A DNA stretch of 34,746 bases from NCBI GenBank assembly GCA_030267325.1, contig JAJDJS010000027.1, forward strand, positions 1-34,746, in the 5' to 3' direction. Origin of the DNA: Desulfosarcina sp. OttesenSCG-928-A07. GTDB lineage: Bacteria > Desulfobacterota > Desulfobacteria > Desulfobacterales > Desulfosarcinaceae. Under the pieces are notes generated by a model. It had not been told where the DNA came from. It saw only the letters and a program-made list of their open reading frames with translations, and did not search any database. The position numbers were made by a program, and so were the translations under genes. Shown here piece after piece: positions 7,108 to 15,836 of this stretch (positions are counted from its first letter, which is position 1; each line of letters opens with the position of its first letter).

Positions 7108-9780
7108 TCACTGCTTCGCCATTTCCAGTGCAAGGGAAATTTCATCTTCCCGGGTTGCCACACTGCCGTTGAGTTTGGCTTCCAGAACCGCCTGAAGGAT
7201 CTCGCGAAACATCGGACCCGGCTTCATCCCTATGCCCATCAGGGTTTTTCCGGAAATGGAAAGGCTGATGCGTCGAAGCTGGGTGTGGTACAGGGAAATC
7301 CGCTTTTTTGCCGTTTCTGATGTGGTGCAGGCCACCATATACAAAATTTCCTCTGTTTCGAACCCATTGAGTTGATTAAAAATTTCCGCATTGGTGATTT
7401 CGGTTTCCTGCTCCAATAAAGCAAGATGAAGCTGGGCCTTGATCCGGATGTCGGAAAAAAGGCGCGTGTACTTGGGCGGCACCATGAGCCGTTCACAAAT
7501 GCTTCGGGTCGCATCGGCATCGCAGTGGCGGATGACGGCCATGAAGTAAATGGTCCAGCGCTGGTAGGATGCATCGGTAAAAAGAAGATCATGCCAGTCA
7601 ATGGCTTTTCGGGTATTTTCCAGAAGGTCGTGCAGGTCATCTTTGATGATGATGGCCGGGTGGATGATATGGAACAGATCATAGTCCACCAGTCGCATGA
7701 CGGCCGGGACTGGATTTTCTTCTTTGAGGATCAGCACCAGCTCGGTATAAATCCGCTTTCCGGAAAGTTGTTTGAAAAAATCCATTTTAATGGCATTTTC
7801 AATGAGACTGGCTGTGAGTTTTCCAATGGTAAAGCCAAACCGCTGTTCAAACCGCAAAGCCCGGAACACCCGGGTGGGATCTTCCACAAAACTCAGGTTG
7901 TGAAGCACCCGGACCATTTTTGCGGTGATGTCTTTCTGACCGGAAAAAAAGTCGATGAGCCGGCCGAATTTTTCGGGATTGAGCTGGATGGCCAGGGTGT
8001 TGATGGTAAAATCCCGGCGGAACATGTCCATTTTGATGGAACTCATCTCCACCACAGGAAGGGAGGCGGGATGCTGATAGTACTCCATTCGCGCTGAAGC
8101 CACATCAATTTTGAAGCTGTCTGTAAAGATAATGACCGCTGTGCCGAATTTTTCGTGGGTGTGGATTCTGGCCTTATATTTTTCGGAAAAGACCCGGGCA
8201 AAGGCAACGCCATCGCCTTCCACCACCACATCCACATCTTCATTTTTTCGGTGAAGAAACATGTCGCGGACAAAACCGCCCACCACAAAAATGTTGCAGG
8301 ACAAGGTGTCGGCCACTTCTCCCAACAGAGAAAGAATGGTCATGATGGGTTTGGAAAGCCGCTGGTGCATGAGGTTTTCCACCATGCGGATCCGTTTTCC
8401 CATGGCATCCGGGTTGGCGGTTTTTCCAGGAGGCAGGGGCTTCTGATTTTGCTGAACCAAGGTGTTGAGGAGATCTGTCCGGGTGACCACGCCGACCACT
8501 GTGCTATCGCTTACCACCGGCAGCAGGCGCTGCTTGTTTCCGATAATTTTGTTTTGAATCTCGGAAATGTCCGCATCCGGACCCACACTGGAAATTTCGG
8601 TGTTCATGTATGCGGTTACAGGAAGATCATTCAGATGGTGATACAGGGCTTTTTCAATGATCTGGCGGGTAATGTATCCGCTGTATCCTTTTTTTTCCGT
8701 GCCTGTATCGCCCACCAGCAAAGCATTGACAGCGTATCGGTTGAGAAGGTGCTTGGCCTCTCTGATGGTGGTTTCAGGCTTTGCCATAATGGCGGGTGAA
8801 GACATCAGATGGCGGGCCAGACGCCGAGGGTTGATTTTGTGATAAAGAATACCCATGAGGTCTTGTTCGACCTGGACAATGGTTTTTCCCTGGATCACGG
8901 CAGACGCGGATGTTGCATGTCCATCGCCGCCCAGTTCGGCCAGAATATCGCCCACATCCACATCTGTGGTTCTGCTGCGGGCCACGAGATAAACCTTGTT
9001 TCCCATGAACCCAAGGACAAAAAGCGCTTCGATATTTTCCATTTTGGCCATTTTCTGAACCAGAGCGGAAAAGTCGGGAAAGTAATTGTCCGCAATGACG
9101 CTGGTCACCACAACTTCAACACCGTTGATCAAAAGTGAATGGGAGGCCTGCATCATGTCGTTGAGCAGTCCGATTTGCTCAGGGCCGAACTCCCGGGCCA
9201 TCATATTGGAAATCAGGGTCAGATCCGCTCCGCTGGAGAGAAAATAGGCTGCAGCCGTAAAATCGGCTTCTGTTGTGGATGGAAAAGAAAAGGAGCCGGT
9301 TGCTTCGTAAAGTCCGAGACACATGACCGTGGCTTCCTCTGACGACAAGGCGATGTTGTTGGCCTGAAGAATTTTCGCCAGAATCGTGATGGTCGCCCCG
9401 GTCTTTTGGTAGACTTCCTTGTCTGCCCCGATGTCATCCTCCTTTTTGAGGTGATGATCATAAATGTGAATTTCAAGATCCGGATTGTCCAGGATAGCTT
9501 TTGCATCACCGATGCGGTTTCGCCGCCGGGTGTCCACCAGCACCAGTTGGCGGACAGCGGAAATGGAAATACGGTCCAGGGCAACAATGTTGAACAGATA
9601 AGCCACTGATTGAATAAAAAAGAGTTTGAGGTTCTTTTCCATGGAACCGGGAAGAATCACGCCGGCGTTGGGATAGAGCTTCTGGGCCGCCAGGATGGAG
9701 GCCATGGCGTCAAAATCCGGGTTGATATGACTCGTAATGAGGGTTGATGGAAAATTCGCACCAGGGGCGTCGGAAGACAT
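7108..9780 (-). CDS. DHH-CBS-CBS-tRNA nucleotidyltransferase/poly(A) polymerase fusion
   Basis: An 890-residue multidomain RNA enzyme. Residues 10-320 are a DHH phosphoesterase domain (HINPDFDAMAS, VLVDTRRR, YDHHLK with the DHH at about 108-110, and GGDGHATSASA near 290). Residues about 322-445 are two CBS domains (LMSSPAIMAKPETTI, YMNTEISSVGP), which usually bind adenine nucleotides. Residues about 470-890 are a class II nucleotidyltransferase: VVGGFVRD at 501-506, catalytic Asp pair in EDVDVVVEGDG, FRRDFTIN, then EDPTRVFRALRFEQRFGF. In deltaproteobacteria and Aquifex such fusions serve as A-adding or CC-adding tRNA enzymes or poly(A) polymerase; which one cannot be told here. Start: ATG at 9780 preferred; GTG codons at 9786 and 9792 are in frame and none has a strong ribosome site. 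Confidence 0.88.
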   Translation of the reverse strand: MSSDAPGANFPSTLITSHINPDFDAMASILAAQKLYPNAGVILPGSMEKNLKLFFIQSVAYLFNIVALDRISISAVRQLVLVDTRRRNRIGDAKAILDNPDLEIHIYDHHLKKEDDIGADKEVYQKTGATITILAKILQANNIALSSEEATVMCLGLYEATGSFSFPSTTEADFTAAAYFLSSGADLTLISNMMAREFGPEQIGLLNDMMQASHSLLINGVEVVVTSVIADNYFPDFSALVQKMAKMENIEALFVLGFMGNKVYLVARSRTTDVDVGDILAELGGDGHATSASAVIQGKTIVQVEQDLMGILYHKINPRRLARHLMSSPAIMAKPETTIREAKHLLNRYAVNALLVGDTGTEKKGYSGYITRQIIEKALYHHLNDLPVTAYMNTEISSVGPDADISEIQNKIIGNKQRLLPVVSDSTVVGVVTRTDLLNTLVQQNQKPLPPGKTANPDAMGKRIRMVENLMHQRLSKPIMTILSLLGEVADTLSCNIFVVGGFVRDMFLHRKNEDVDVVVEGDGVAFARVFSEKYKARIHTHEKFGTAVIIFTDSFKIDVASARMEYYQHPASLPVVEMSSIKMDMFRRDFTINTLAIQLNPEKFGRLIDFFSGQKDITAKMVRVLHNLSFVEDPTRVFRALRFEQRFGFTIGKLTASLIENAIKMDFFKQLSGKRIYTELVLILKEENPVPAVMRLVDYDLFHIIHPAIIIKDDLHDLLENTRKAIDWHDLLFTDASYQRWTIYFMAVIRHCDADATRSICERLMVPPKYTRLFSDIRIKAQLHLALLEQETEITNAEIFNQLNGFETEEILYMVACTTSETAKKRISLYHTQLRRISLSISGKTLMGIGMKPGPMFREILQAVLEAKLNGSVATREDEISLALEMAKQ

Positions 9781-10001
9781 AGCCACCCACACTTTCTGTC
9801 TGCTGAAGCGGATATTTTGATTTTTCAGAACAAAAGTTAAGGAAACGCTGATTTTATCGCCAAAACAACAAAAAAATCGGACAGAGAAAAATCAGGTTGG
9901 ACAAGGCGAAAACCCTGAAGGATATTACGCGGCTTGTTTTGTTTTCGCAACCTGTTCCATCATACACCAATAACTCCCTTTTCAAAAACCAGGGGGGAGA
10001 T

Positions 10002-11207
10002 ATGCCAGTTTACAAATGGGAAGGCAGAAATAAAAACAACCGTGTCCAAAAGGGTGAAATGGAAGCGGAAAGTGCTGCCATAGTTCGCCGTGCGGTCACC
10101 CGAAAACAGCTTCACGCCATCAAAATAAAACCAAAACCCAAGGATTTGTTTGAAGGCATCGCTTTTCTTCAGCCCAGGGTTACCCCAAAAGATATCATTT
10201 TGTTCTGCCGCCAGTTTTCCACCATGATTGACGCGGGTCTTCCCCTTGTTCAGTGCCTGGACATCCTGTATTTCCAGGAGCCCAATCCGACCTTCAAAAA
10301 AATACTGAAAAATATCAAAAAGGATGTGGAAAGCGGTTCCACCCTGGCAGAGAGCCTGAAAAAATATCCCAACCTGTTTGACAGCCTTTTTGTCAGTATG
10401 GTGGCGGCCGGAGAAGCAGGCGGCATCTTGGACATCATTCTTCGGCGACTGTCGGCTTTTCTGGAAAAGTCGGCAAAATTAAAAAGAAAAATCAAGGGCG
10501 CCATGATTTACCCGTTGGCCACCATCGGGGTTGCCGTTGTCGTTGTTGCCGTTATTATGGTGTTTGTCATCCCGACTTTTCAGGAAATGTTTGCCAGCAT
10601 GGGGGGCGCGCTTCCCGCACCCACTTTAATTGTCATTGCCATCAGCAATTTTGTCAAATCCAATATGGGATGGCTCCTGCTGGGTCTTGCAGTTACCATC
10701 ACCGCCTTCAGGTGGTTTTACAAAACACCGGGCGGGCGGATGAGGATCGACAGCCTGCGCCTTAGGCTGCCGGTCATCGGCATGGTTAACCGGAAAGGGG
10801 CGGTGGCCAGATTTACCCAAACCATGGCCACGATGCTCACCAGCGGGGTATCCATTTTGGATTCACTGGATATTGTTGCCCAGACCGCTGGTAATAAAAT
10901 TGTTGAAAATGCCATCTACCAGGCTCGCTCCGGTATTGCCGAAGGCCGGACCATGGCTGATCCCCTGGCTGAAACCGGTGTGTTTCCCATCATGGTGTGC
11001 CAGATGATCGCTGTTGGAGAAAGGACCGGCGCCCTTTCTGTCATGCTGGAGAAAGTTGCCGAATTTTATAATGACGAAGTGGATCAGGCCATTGACACCC
11101 TGACAGCCCTTATTGAGCCGTTCATGCTGGTTTTTCTGGGAGTGATGATCGGTGGACTGGTGATTTCCATGTACCTTCCGGTTTTTAAACTGGCCGGAAA
11201 TCTCTGA
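10002..11207 (+). CDS. pilC: Type IV pilus / type II secretion inner-membrane platform protein PilC (GspF family)
   Basis: Polytopic inner-membrane platform that couples the assembly ATPase to pilin insertion or extraction. The 401-residue product starts MPVYKWEGRN, as PilC proteins do, with a strong GGGGGGAG site 4-5 nt upstream. It has two repeated GspF domains: residues about 65-190 (FCRQFSTMIDAGLPLVQCLDIL, then MVAAGEAGGILDIILRR) and about 270-395 (FTQTMATMLTSGVSILDSLDIV, then MIAVGERTGALSVMLEKVAEFY). Each is followed by hydrophobic segments (near 165-200, 215-245 and 370-395). Nearby genes are not pilus genes, so pilB, pilT, pilD and the pilins must lie elsewhere. It follows a roughly 220-bp region shared with the divergent nucleotidyltransferase gene. 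Confidence 0.93.
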   Translation: MPVYKWEGRNKNNRVQKGEMEAESAAIVRRAVTRKQLHAIKIKPKPKDLFEGIAFLQPRVTPKDIILFCRQFSTMIDAGLPLVQCLDILYFQEPNPTFKKILKNIKKDVESGSTLAESLKKYPNLFDSLFVSMVAAGEAGGILDIILRRLSAFLEKSAKLKRKIKGAMIYPLATIGVAVVVVAVIMVFVIPTFQEMFASMGGALPAPTLIVIAISNFVKSNMGWLLLGLAVTITAFRWFYKTPGGRMRIDSLRLRLPVIGMVNRKGAVARFTQTMATMLTSGVSILDSLDIVAQTAGNKIVENAIYQARSGIAEGRTMADPLAETGVFPIMVCQMIAVGERTGALSVMLEKVAEFYNDEVDQAIDTLTALIEPFMLVFLGVMIGGLVISMYLPVFKLAGNL

Positions 11208-11322
11208 TGCCCAAAGCAGCTGCGGGCTCCGGCATTCTGCAAACCCATATTTTTTATTGCCATTTTCCGGCAAGCAGGTCACTATCCCCGTTTTTCATTC
11301 ATTTCCATGCGGATCAACACCT

Positions 11323-12690
11323 GTGCGAAAACGACTCCTGATCTTTAATGAAGCCGGAACCCTGATCCGGCTTACCGGTCCCATTGTCCTGGCCCAGCTT
11401 TCCCAAAGCGCCATGGGCGTTGTGGATACGGTCATGGCCGGCCGATACAATGCAGTGGATCTGGCTGCCGTGGCTGTGGGAACATCCATTTTCCTGCCGC
11501 TTTTTCTGTTTGTATCCGGTCTGATGGCAGCGGTGACCCCACTTGTGGCCCAGGGCTATGGCCGGCAAGACCATCCCGCCATCCGGCACGCCATCCGTCA
11601 GGGCATGAAAATCGGATTTCTGACCGGACTTCTGATCATGCCGGTACTCTGGCTGGCAGAGCCGGTCATGATCTGGATGGAAGTCAGCGAAGAGGTGATT
11701 CCCATTGCCTGCCGGTATTTGTTTGCCGTATCCTGGAGCCTGCCGGTTACCGGTCTTTTTTTTGCCCTGCGAAACGGCGGGGATGGCCTGGCCCGACCGC
11801 ACCTTTCCATGATTGCCGGTCTTTTTTGCCTGTTGGTCAATGTCGGGGCCAACTATGTGCTGATTTACGGAAAACTCGGGTTTCCATCCCTTGGCGGGGT
11901 GGGGTGCGGGTGGGCCACTTCTTTTTCCATGCTGGTCATGCTGCTGGTCATGGCCGGTCTTCTTGTCCGCATTCGGATTCCCGCTGTTCGCGGTCTTTTC
12001 CGATTTGGAGCTTCGGAAAAAAAAGGGGAATCCATCTTGTCCTTTCTCCATCTGGGATTTCCCATCGGCATTACGCTTTTTATCGAGTGTTCGGTGTTTG
12101 CCCTCATTACCCTGTTGGTGGCCCGGATGGGTGCCCATGTGGTGGCCGGGCACCAGATTACCGCGAACTTTGCCGGCCTTGTCTACATGCTGCCCCTGGG
12201 GCTGGCCACGGCCATGACGGTCCGTGTGGGGTATTGCATCGGCCGAAGGCGGATTTTGCGGCTCAGGCGGGCTATTTTTACGGGTCTTGGCATGGCTCTT
12301 GTTTTGTCTTCGGCAAGCTGTGTGCTGATGTTTCTCTTTGCCCCGGACATCGTGGCCTTTTACACGTCTGATCCAAAGGTGCAATCCCTTTCCGTGATGC
12401 TGTTGGGCCTGGCCGCGCTGTTTCAGATTCCCGATGCCCTGCAGGTCAATTGCGGCGGTATTTTGCGGGGGTTCAAGGATACCCGGGTGGTGTTGGTCAT
12501 TTCCATCATTGCCTATTGGGGGGTCGGTCTTCCCATGGGATACGGCCTGGGTACCGGATGGCTGTCCGACCGGTTCCTGGGCCCCCAGGGGTTCTGGATC
12601 GGTCTGATTATTGCGCTCTCCGCCTCGGCCCTGCTCATGGGATTCAGGGTGCGGATGCAGCTCAGGCGGGCTCAAAAAGGAAGGAAATAG
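11323..12690 (+). CDS. MATE family multidrug/Na+-coupled exporter
   Basis: An integral membrane exporter of about 455 residues with 12 predicted membrane segments in two similar halves. The N-terminus has the NorM-type motif LTGPIVLAQLSQSAMGVVDTVMAGR, followed by LAAVAVGTSIF and PLVAQGYGR. The second half repeats the pattern with FLHLGFPIGITLFIECSVF and VAGHQITANFAGLVYMLPLG. It probably exports cationic drugs or metabolites by Na+ or H+ antiport. Start: GTG at 11323 is chosen because the coding-like sequence and the family N-terminus begin there; a TTG at 11257 would add 22 residues of unlikely sequence. There is no strong ribosome site. It converges with the next gene, 24 bp apart. Confidence 0.9.
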   Translation: MRKRLLIFNEAGTLIRLTGPIVLAQLSQSAMGVVDTVMAGRYNAVDLAAVAVGTSIFLPLFLFVSGLMAAVTPLVAQGYGRQDHPAIRHAIRQGMKIGFLTGLLIMPVLWLAEPVMIWMEVSEEVIPIACRYLFAVSWSLPVTGLFFALRNGGDGLARPHLSMIAGLFCLLVNVGANYVLIYGKLGFPSLGGVGCGWATSFSMLVMLLVMAGLLVRIRIPAVRGLFRFGASEKKGESILSFLHLGFPIGITLFIECSVFALITLLVARMGAHVVAGHQITANFAGLVYMLPLGLATAMTVRVGYCIGRRRILRLRRAIFTGLGMALVLSSASCVLMFLFAPDIVAFYTSDPKVQSLSVMLLGLAALFQIPDALQVNCGGILRGFKDTRVVLVISIIAYWGVGLPMGYGLGTGWLSDRFLGPQGFWIGLIIALSASALLMGFRVRMQLRRAQKGRK

Positions 12691-12714
12691 CGGTAAACGG
12701 GATTATCTTTTCTC

Positions 12715-13533
12715 TCACGCCATTTTTTTCGCATAAAAAGCCTGGGCTTTTTGGAGCGCCTCAAGATCGTCAATCCCCATGGTTTCATGTTCATTTTCGG
12801 TCACATGATATCCCACGGCAAGGCCGTCGCGGACCATGTATTCAATGAGATCCGTAAAGAAAAATTCTTCAATGTCGGTGAGGCGGCCGTTGATTTCTTT
12901 CTGAATGATTTGGGGGCGGGACGCGAGAATGGGCAAGTATCGGCAAAGGGTTTGTCGCCGGGCCGCATAAATTCCGGAATTACAAATGGTTAAGGAATCC
13001 TGAAGATGGGGCGGGTAATCCCGCCAATATTTCCATTCGGTTATTTTTTTGACCTTTTGCCCCTTGATTTCCAGCACGCCGTACTGCTTTTTATCTGTTG
13101 GCGAAAATCCCAGAATCATCAATTCATGGCTGGAAAGACCGGCTGCCAGGGTTTTGTACGTTGCTTTGCGCACAAACGGAACATCGCCCATGGTGATGAT
13201 CACCGTATCCGATGGGGTTTGGCTCAGAAACGCTGAAGCCGCCAAAATGGCGCCGCCGGTACCGTTTAAAACCGGCTGCTCAAGGCAGACCACGCCCGTA
13301 TGGGCGGTCGTGCGGATCACATCTGCCTTGCAATGATTGACGATCAGGGCTTTGGGACCGTGGGGCAGAAAGTCCAGAAGATTGAGAAGAATAGGCTGGC
13401 GGCCTTCAAATGGCGTGTTTCCGGGAACAAGGGGCAAAAGGGTCTTGTTTCCCGAATACCCTTTCATCCGGCTTCCCCGGCCGGCAGCCATGATAATGGA
13501 TGTCACAGGGGGTGAAAAACAGGTCTGCGTCAT
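12715..13533 (-). CDS. NTP transferase (GlmU/RmlA-type nucleotidyltransferase family)
   Basis: Transfers a nucleotidyl group to a sugar or alditol phosphate in the cytoplasm. The 272-residue product begins with a Rossmann-type domain carrying the nucleotide-binding signature MAAGRGSRMKG, with the downstream Lys in NKTLLPLV. Then comes GTGGAILAASAFL and the metal-binding Asp in ITMGDVPFV, as in the uridyltransferase domain of GlmU. It lacks the left-handed beta-helix acetyltransferase domain of full GlmU, so it is a stand-alone transferase with unknown sugar specificity. Start: the ATG at 13533 has AGAGA about 7 nt upstream; an in-frame codon at 13599 is less likely. It is divergent from the NifU-like gene. 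Confidence 0.85.
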   Translation of the reverse strand: MTQTCFSPPVTSIIMAAGRGSRMKGYSGNKTLLPLVPGNTPFEGRQPILLNLLDFLPHGPKALIVNHCKADVIRTTAHTGVVCLEQPVLNGTGGAILAASAFLSQTPSDTVIITMGDVPFVRKATYKTLAAGLSSHELMILGFSPTDKKQYGVLEIKGQKVKKITEWKYWRDYPPHLQDSLTICNSGIYAARRQTLCRYLPILASRPQIIQKEINGRLTDIEEFFFTDLIEYMVRDGLAVGYHVTENEHETMGIDDLEALQKAQAFYAKKMA

Positions 13534-13658
13534 AAAATTTCTCTTTTTGAGGCGGTAAGTTTGCAAACCGTCCATGGCCGGCAGGCGGCCACAGCCCAAT
13601 CTAAGTCCGACGTTTTATAGAATAAATTTCAGATGATGTCCATCTTCCGGCTCAGATC

Positions 13659-13687
13659 TTGACACAGATTTCAGAACGGGCTATTCG
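13659..13687 (+). promoter_or_regulatory. Candidate promoter for the NifU-like gene
   Basis: TTGACA (13659-13664) and TATTCG (13682-13687) are separated by 17 nt, about 40 bp before the ATG at 13725. The -35 is perfect and the -10 poor, as is common for regulated promoters. Confidence 0.4.
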
Positions 13688-13724
13688 GCTCTTTCGATGA
13701 AACCAAAGAATTAAGGATATACCC

Positions 13725-14162
13725 ATGACTCACATTCAAAATACCTCGATCCCGAACACCCCAGCCCAGGACACCGCAGCCCTTCGGGACATGCTCAAAT
13801 CATCCGGATATTCACAGACCGCCATTGACTATTACATCAACAAACCCAACATGGGACACATTCCTGATGCAGATATTACATCTGAAATGACCGGCACCTG
13901 CGGTGACACCATGCAAATCACCATCAAAATGGAAAGCGGCCTGATCCGTGATGCCAAGTATCAGGTCATGGGCTGCGCTGGCGCGGTATCCGCTGCCATG
14001 GCGGTTGTGGACCTGATCCGGGGCAAAGATCTGAATTATGCCCGTTCTATTGACGATGGCACGGTTTTCAAAGTGCTTGAAGAAATTCCCGCCCAAAAAC
14101 ACCATTGTATCCAACTGGCCGTCAAAACCCTTCACAAGGCGCTGGACACACAATCATCATAG
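13725..14162 (+). CDS. NifU/IscU-like iron-sulfur cluster scaffold protein
   Basis: A 145-residue protein with the NifU_N scaffold fold that assembles Fe-S clusters on conserved cysteines. After an extension of about 50 residues, the ligand motifs are in order: GTCGDTMQI (Cys59, Asp61), MGCAGAVSAAMA (Cys84) and KHHCIQLA (Cys128). These are the three Cys and one Asp of IscU. The motif GCAGA differs slightly from the usual GCGSA. There is no C-terminal Nfu or ferredoxin domain. It sits upstream, on the same strand, of a DUF364 and metal-transport locus, with a 256-bp gap, rather than beside iscS, so it may serve a special metal-handling role; that is an inference. Confidence 0.87.
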   Translation: MTHIQNTSIPNTPAQDTAALRDMLKSSGYSQTAIDYYINKPNMGHIPDADITSEMTGTCGDTMQITIKMESGLIRDAKYQVMGCAGAVSAAMAVVDLIRGKDLNYARSIDDGTVFKVLEEIPAQKHHCIQLAVKTLHKALDTQSS

Positions 14163-14167
14163 CCTTC

Positions 14168-14208
14168 ATATCCCCCTTGCCACGAGATTTTATCGCGGTG
14201 GGGGATAT
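14168..14208. other. Long hairpin after the NifU-like gene
   Basis: ATATCCCCC (14168-14176) pairs with GGGGGATAT (14200-14208), and the inner CCACG/CGCGG adds four pairs, leaving a loop of about 10 nt. It begins 6 nt after the NifU-like stop codon. It lacks a following T tract on either strand, so it may be an mRNA 3'-end stabiliser or attenuator rather than a simple intrinsic terminator. Confidence 0.5.
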
Positions 14209-14369
14209 CTCAAAAAACATCCCCATGGGATTCCGGGAATCATTCTTAAGTTCAGCTGCCTGTTTTTTTAAACCCATCCCAAAGAGATCTTACCATCCCA
14301 TTTTTCCCTTGCATCAATCGATGTATTAGATTAAGCACAATGAATCATACGGTTGAAATGCCTTCCATT

Positions 14370-14396
14370 TTTTATAACCCATTTTGTTTTATAAAA
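14370..14396. promoter_or_regulatory. Inverted repeat upstream of the DUF364 gene (possible operator)
   Basis: TTTTATAA (14370-14377) and TTATAAAA (14389-14396) form a perfect 8-bp inverted repeat with an 11-nt spacer, centres 19 bp apart, ending 22 nt before the DUF364 start. The spacing suits a dimeric metal-responsive regulator on adjacent helical faces. The A/T richness makes chance likely enough for caution. Confidence 0.3.
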
Positions 14397-14418
14397 TATT
14401 TCAAGCAGGCACGAGAAT

Positions 14419-15168
14419 TTGAATCCGAACTCCATTTATCAGGTGATGGCGCAGGAGGCCATAAACCGGCTCTCCGGTGAAACCGTTCTGGATTGCGCCA
14501 TTGGCCAGCATTGTGTGGCCATTGAGAGTCAGGCCGGAACCGGGCTTGCGTTCAACACGGAAGACGCATGGCAACTGACCACTGACGCGGGCGGAGCAGA
14601 GGCAGTTGAAATGTGTTTCCGGGGAGTTTCGCTGGATGCGCTGATCCCGCAATATCCGCATGGCGATCCCCTGGCAGCGGTCATATCCCTGGCTGCCATC
14701 AATTCTGTGCTCAATGACAACAGTTCTCACCAAAAGGGAGATTTTGTCTGGTCGGACATTCTGGCCGGTCGCCGTCTGGCCATGGTGGGATGTTTCACGC
14801 CCCTGCTTTCCGTGGTTTATAAAAGTGTTCAGGAACTGATCATTTTTGAGCTGGAAGACCTGCCCGATATGCACCGGCCGGAAGAAGCGCCCCGGCTCAT
14901 GCCGGCATGCGATGCCGTGATCATTACTGCTGCGACCTTTTCCAACCAGACCTTTCACGATTATCTGCCGCATATTTCACCGGACGCATCGGTTTACATT
15001 ATTGGTCCCACCACGCCGCTGGCGGATTTTCTGTGCGACCGGTTCCATCTGGGCGGAAGTCTGGTGGTGGATACCCCCCTGGTGTTGAAAAAAATCCGCG
15101 ACAACGCCACCTACAAATCCATTCAGCCCTGGCTCCAGAAGGTCATCTGCCCAAGGAAAATTCCATGA
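14419..15168 (+). CDS. DUF364 family protein (putative heavy-metal chelation domain)
   Basis: A cytoplasmic protein of 249 residues resembling the DUF364 family (PF04016), whose structure combines an enolase-N-terminal-like domain and a Rossmann-like domain and was proposed to chelate heavy metals. Here residues 1-75 form the first part (SIYQVMAQEAINRLSGETVLD). The C-terminal Rossmann-like part has LAMVGCFTPLLSVV, CDAVIITAATFSNQTF and VYIIGPTTPLADFL, all characteristic of the family. The start is a TTG at 14419 with GAGA just upstream; an ATG at 14446 is the alternative. It overlaps the next gene by ATGA, so they are translated together, and it heads the transport locus. Enzymatic role unknown. 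Confidence 0.8.
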   Translation: MNPNSIYQVMAQEAINRLSGETVLDCAIGQHCVAIESQAGTGLAFNTEDAWQLTTDAGGAEAVEMCFRGVSLDALIPQYPHGDPLAAVISLAAINSVLNDNSSHQKGDFVWSDILAGRRLAMVGCFTPLLSVVYKSVQELIIFELEDLPDMHRPEEAPRLMPACDAVIITAATFSNQTFHDYLPHISPDASVYIIGPTTPLADFLCDRFHLGGSLVVDTPLVLKKIRDNATYKSIQPWLQKVICPRKIP

Positions 15169-15734
15169 TCATTGGCATTACCGGACCCAAAGGCGCGGGG
15201 AAAAGCAGTGTGCTCATCCAGCTGGCGGAATTTCTTTCCGGCCATGGCTTTTCCCTGGGCGGCATCATCAGCCAGCGCCATGTCCGGAACGGTTCCCGTG
15301 TGGGGTATGTGTTGCGAACCGTGGCCGACCATGGGGTGTTGCCTTTGGCCACGATCCCGGACCCGCATACCGGTGGCCCGGTCTCGCAACCGGGAATGCG
15401 GCCCTATGCCCGCTTTTTGTTCCATGAGGACGCGCTGGCTCGGGGAAATCAGGCCATTGAAGCGGGCCTTGCTGCAGATTGCCTGTTTGTGGATGAAATC
15501 GGGTTGTGGGAAACCCATGGCGGCGGATGGCACCTTCAGATGCCGCGCATTGCCGGACGGCAGGGGCTTACCCTTCTTGGACTGAGTCTCAAGGTGATCC
15601 CCCATCTGGTCCCGCTGTGGGGAATTGACCTTGATCATCTTTTCACCCTTGCTGAAAACAGTATTGAGGCCCACTTCCGGCAGATTGTCATGGAAGTGCT
15701 CATGGGCCCCGTCATTTCCGTCCAAACAGGTTAA
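15165..15734 (+). CDS. P-loop nucleoside-triphosphatase (THEP1-type)
   Basis: A 189-residue P-loop NTPase of the THEP1/DUF2478 sort. It begins MIIGITGPKGAGKSSVL with a Walker A motif at residues 7-14. Then come GGIISQRHVRNGSRVGY, typical of the family's substrate region, and the Walker B-like LFVDEIGLWE. THEP1 enzymes hydrolyse NTPs in vitro, but the in vivo role is not known; similar genes often sit beside metal or molybdenum loci. Start: ATG at 15165, which overlaps the DUF364 stop as ATGA and has AAGGA about 9 nt upstream. The tight coupling suggests that the two products work together, perhaps in nucleotide-dependent metal or cofactor handling (inference). Confidence 0.82.
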   Translation: MIIGITGPKGAGKSSVLIQLAEFLSGHGFSLGGIISQRHVRNGSRVGYVLRTVADHGVLPLATIPDPHTGGPVSQPGMRPYARFLFHEDALARGNQAIEAGLAADCLFVDEIGLWETHGGGWHLQMPRIAGRQGLTLLGLSLKVIPHLVPLWGIDLDHLFTLAENSIEAHFRQIVMEVLMGPVISVQTG

Positions 15735-15780
15735 TAAAAGCGATATATTGCGGTAAGTTGTTCCAGTTTTAAAATATTCT

Positions 15781-15798
15781 GGCGCGTTTGGCGGCGCC
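15781..15798 (+). terminator. Possible weak hairpin terminator before the TonB receptor gene
   Basis: GGCGC (15781-15785) pairs with GCGCC (15794-15798) around an 8-nt loop, followed by a T-rich stretch (TCGTTATTTATTT). The five-pair stem is short. It may attenuate read-through from the NTPase gene into the receptor gene. Confidence 0.3.
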
Positions 15799-15836
15799 TC
15801 GTTATTTATTTAAAACATAAAATTTGGAGGAAGACG

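Noticed and set aside
11314..12675. 453-codon open frame on the minus strand under the MATE gene
   Set aside because: The translation is rich in His, Gln, Gly and Lys with no domain pattern. It is a codon-bias shadow of the MATE exporter, whose membrane motifs are clear.
15735..15836. Possible cobalamin or other riboswitch before the TonB receptor
   Set aside because: The gap is only 102 bp and lacks the conserved B12-box-type core; only a short hairpin is visible.
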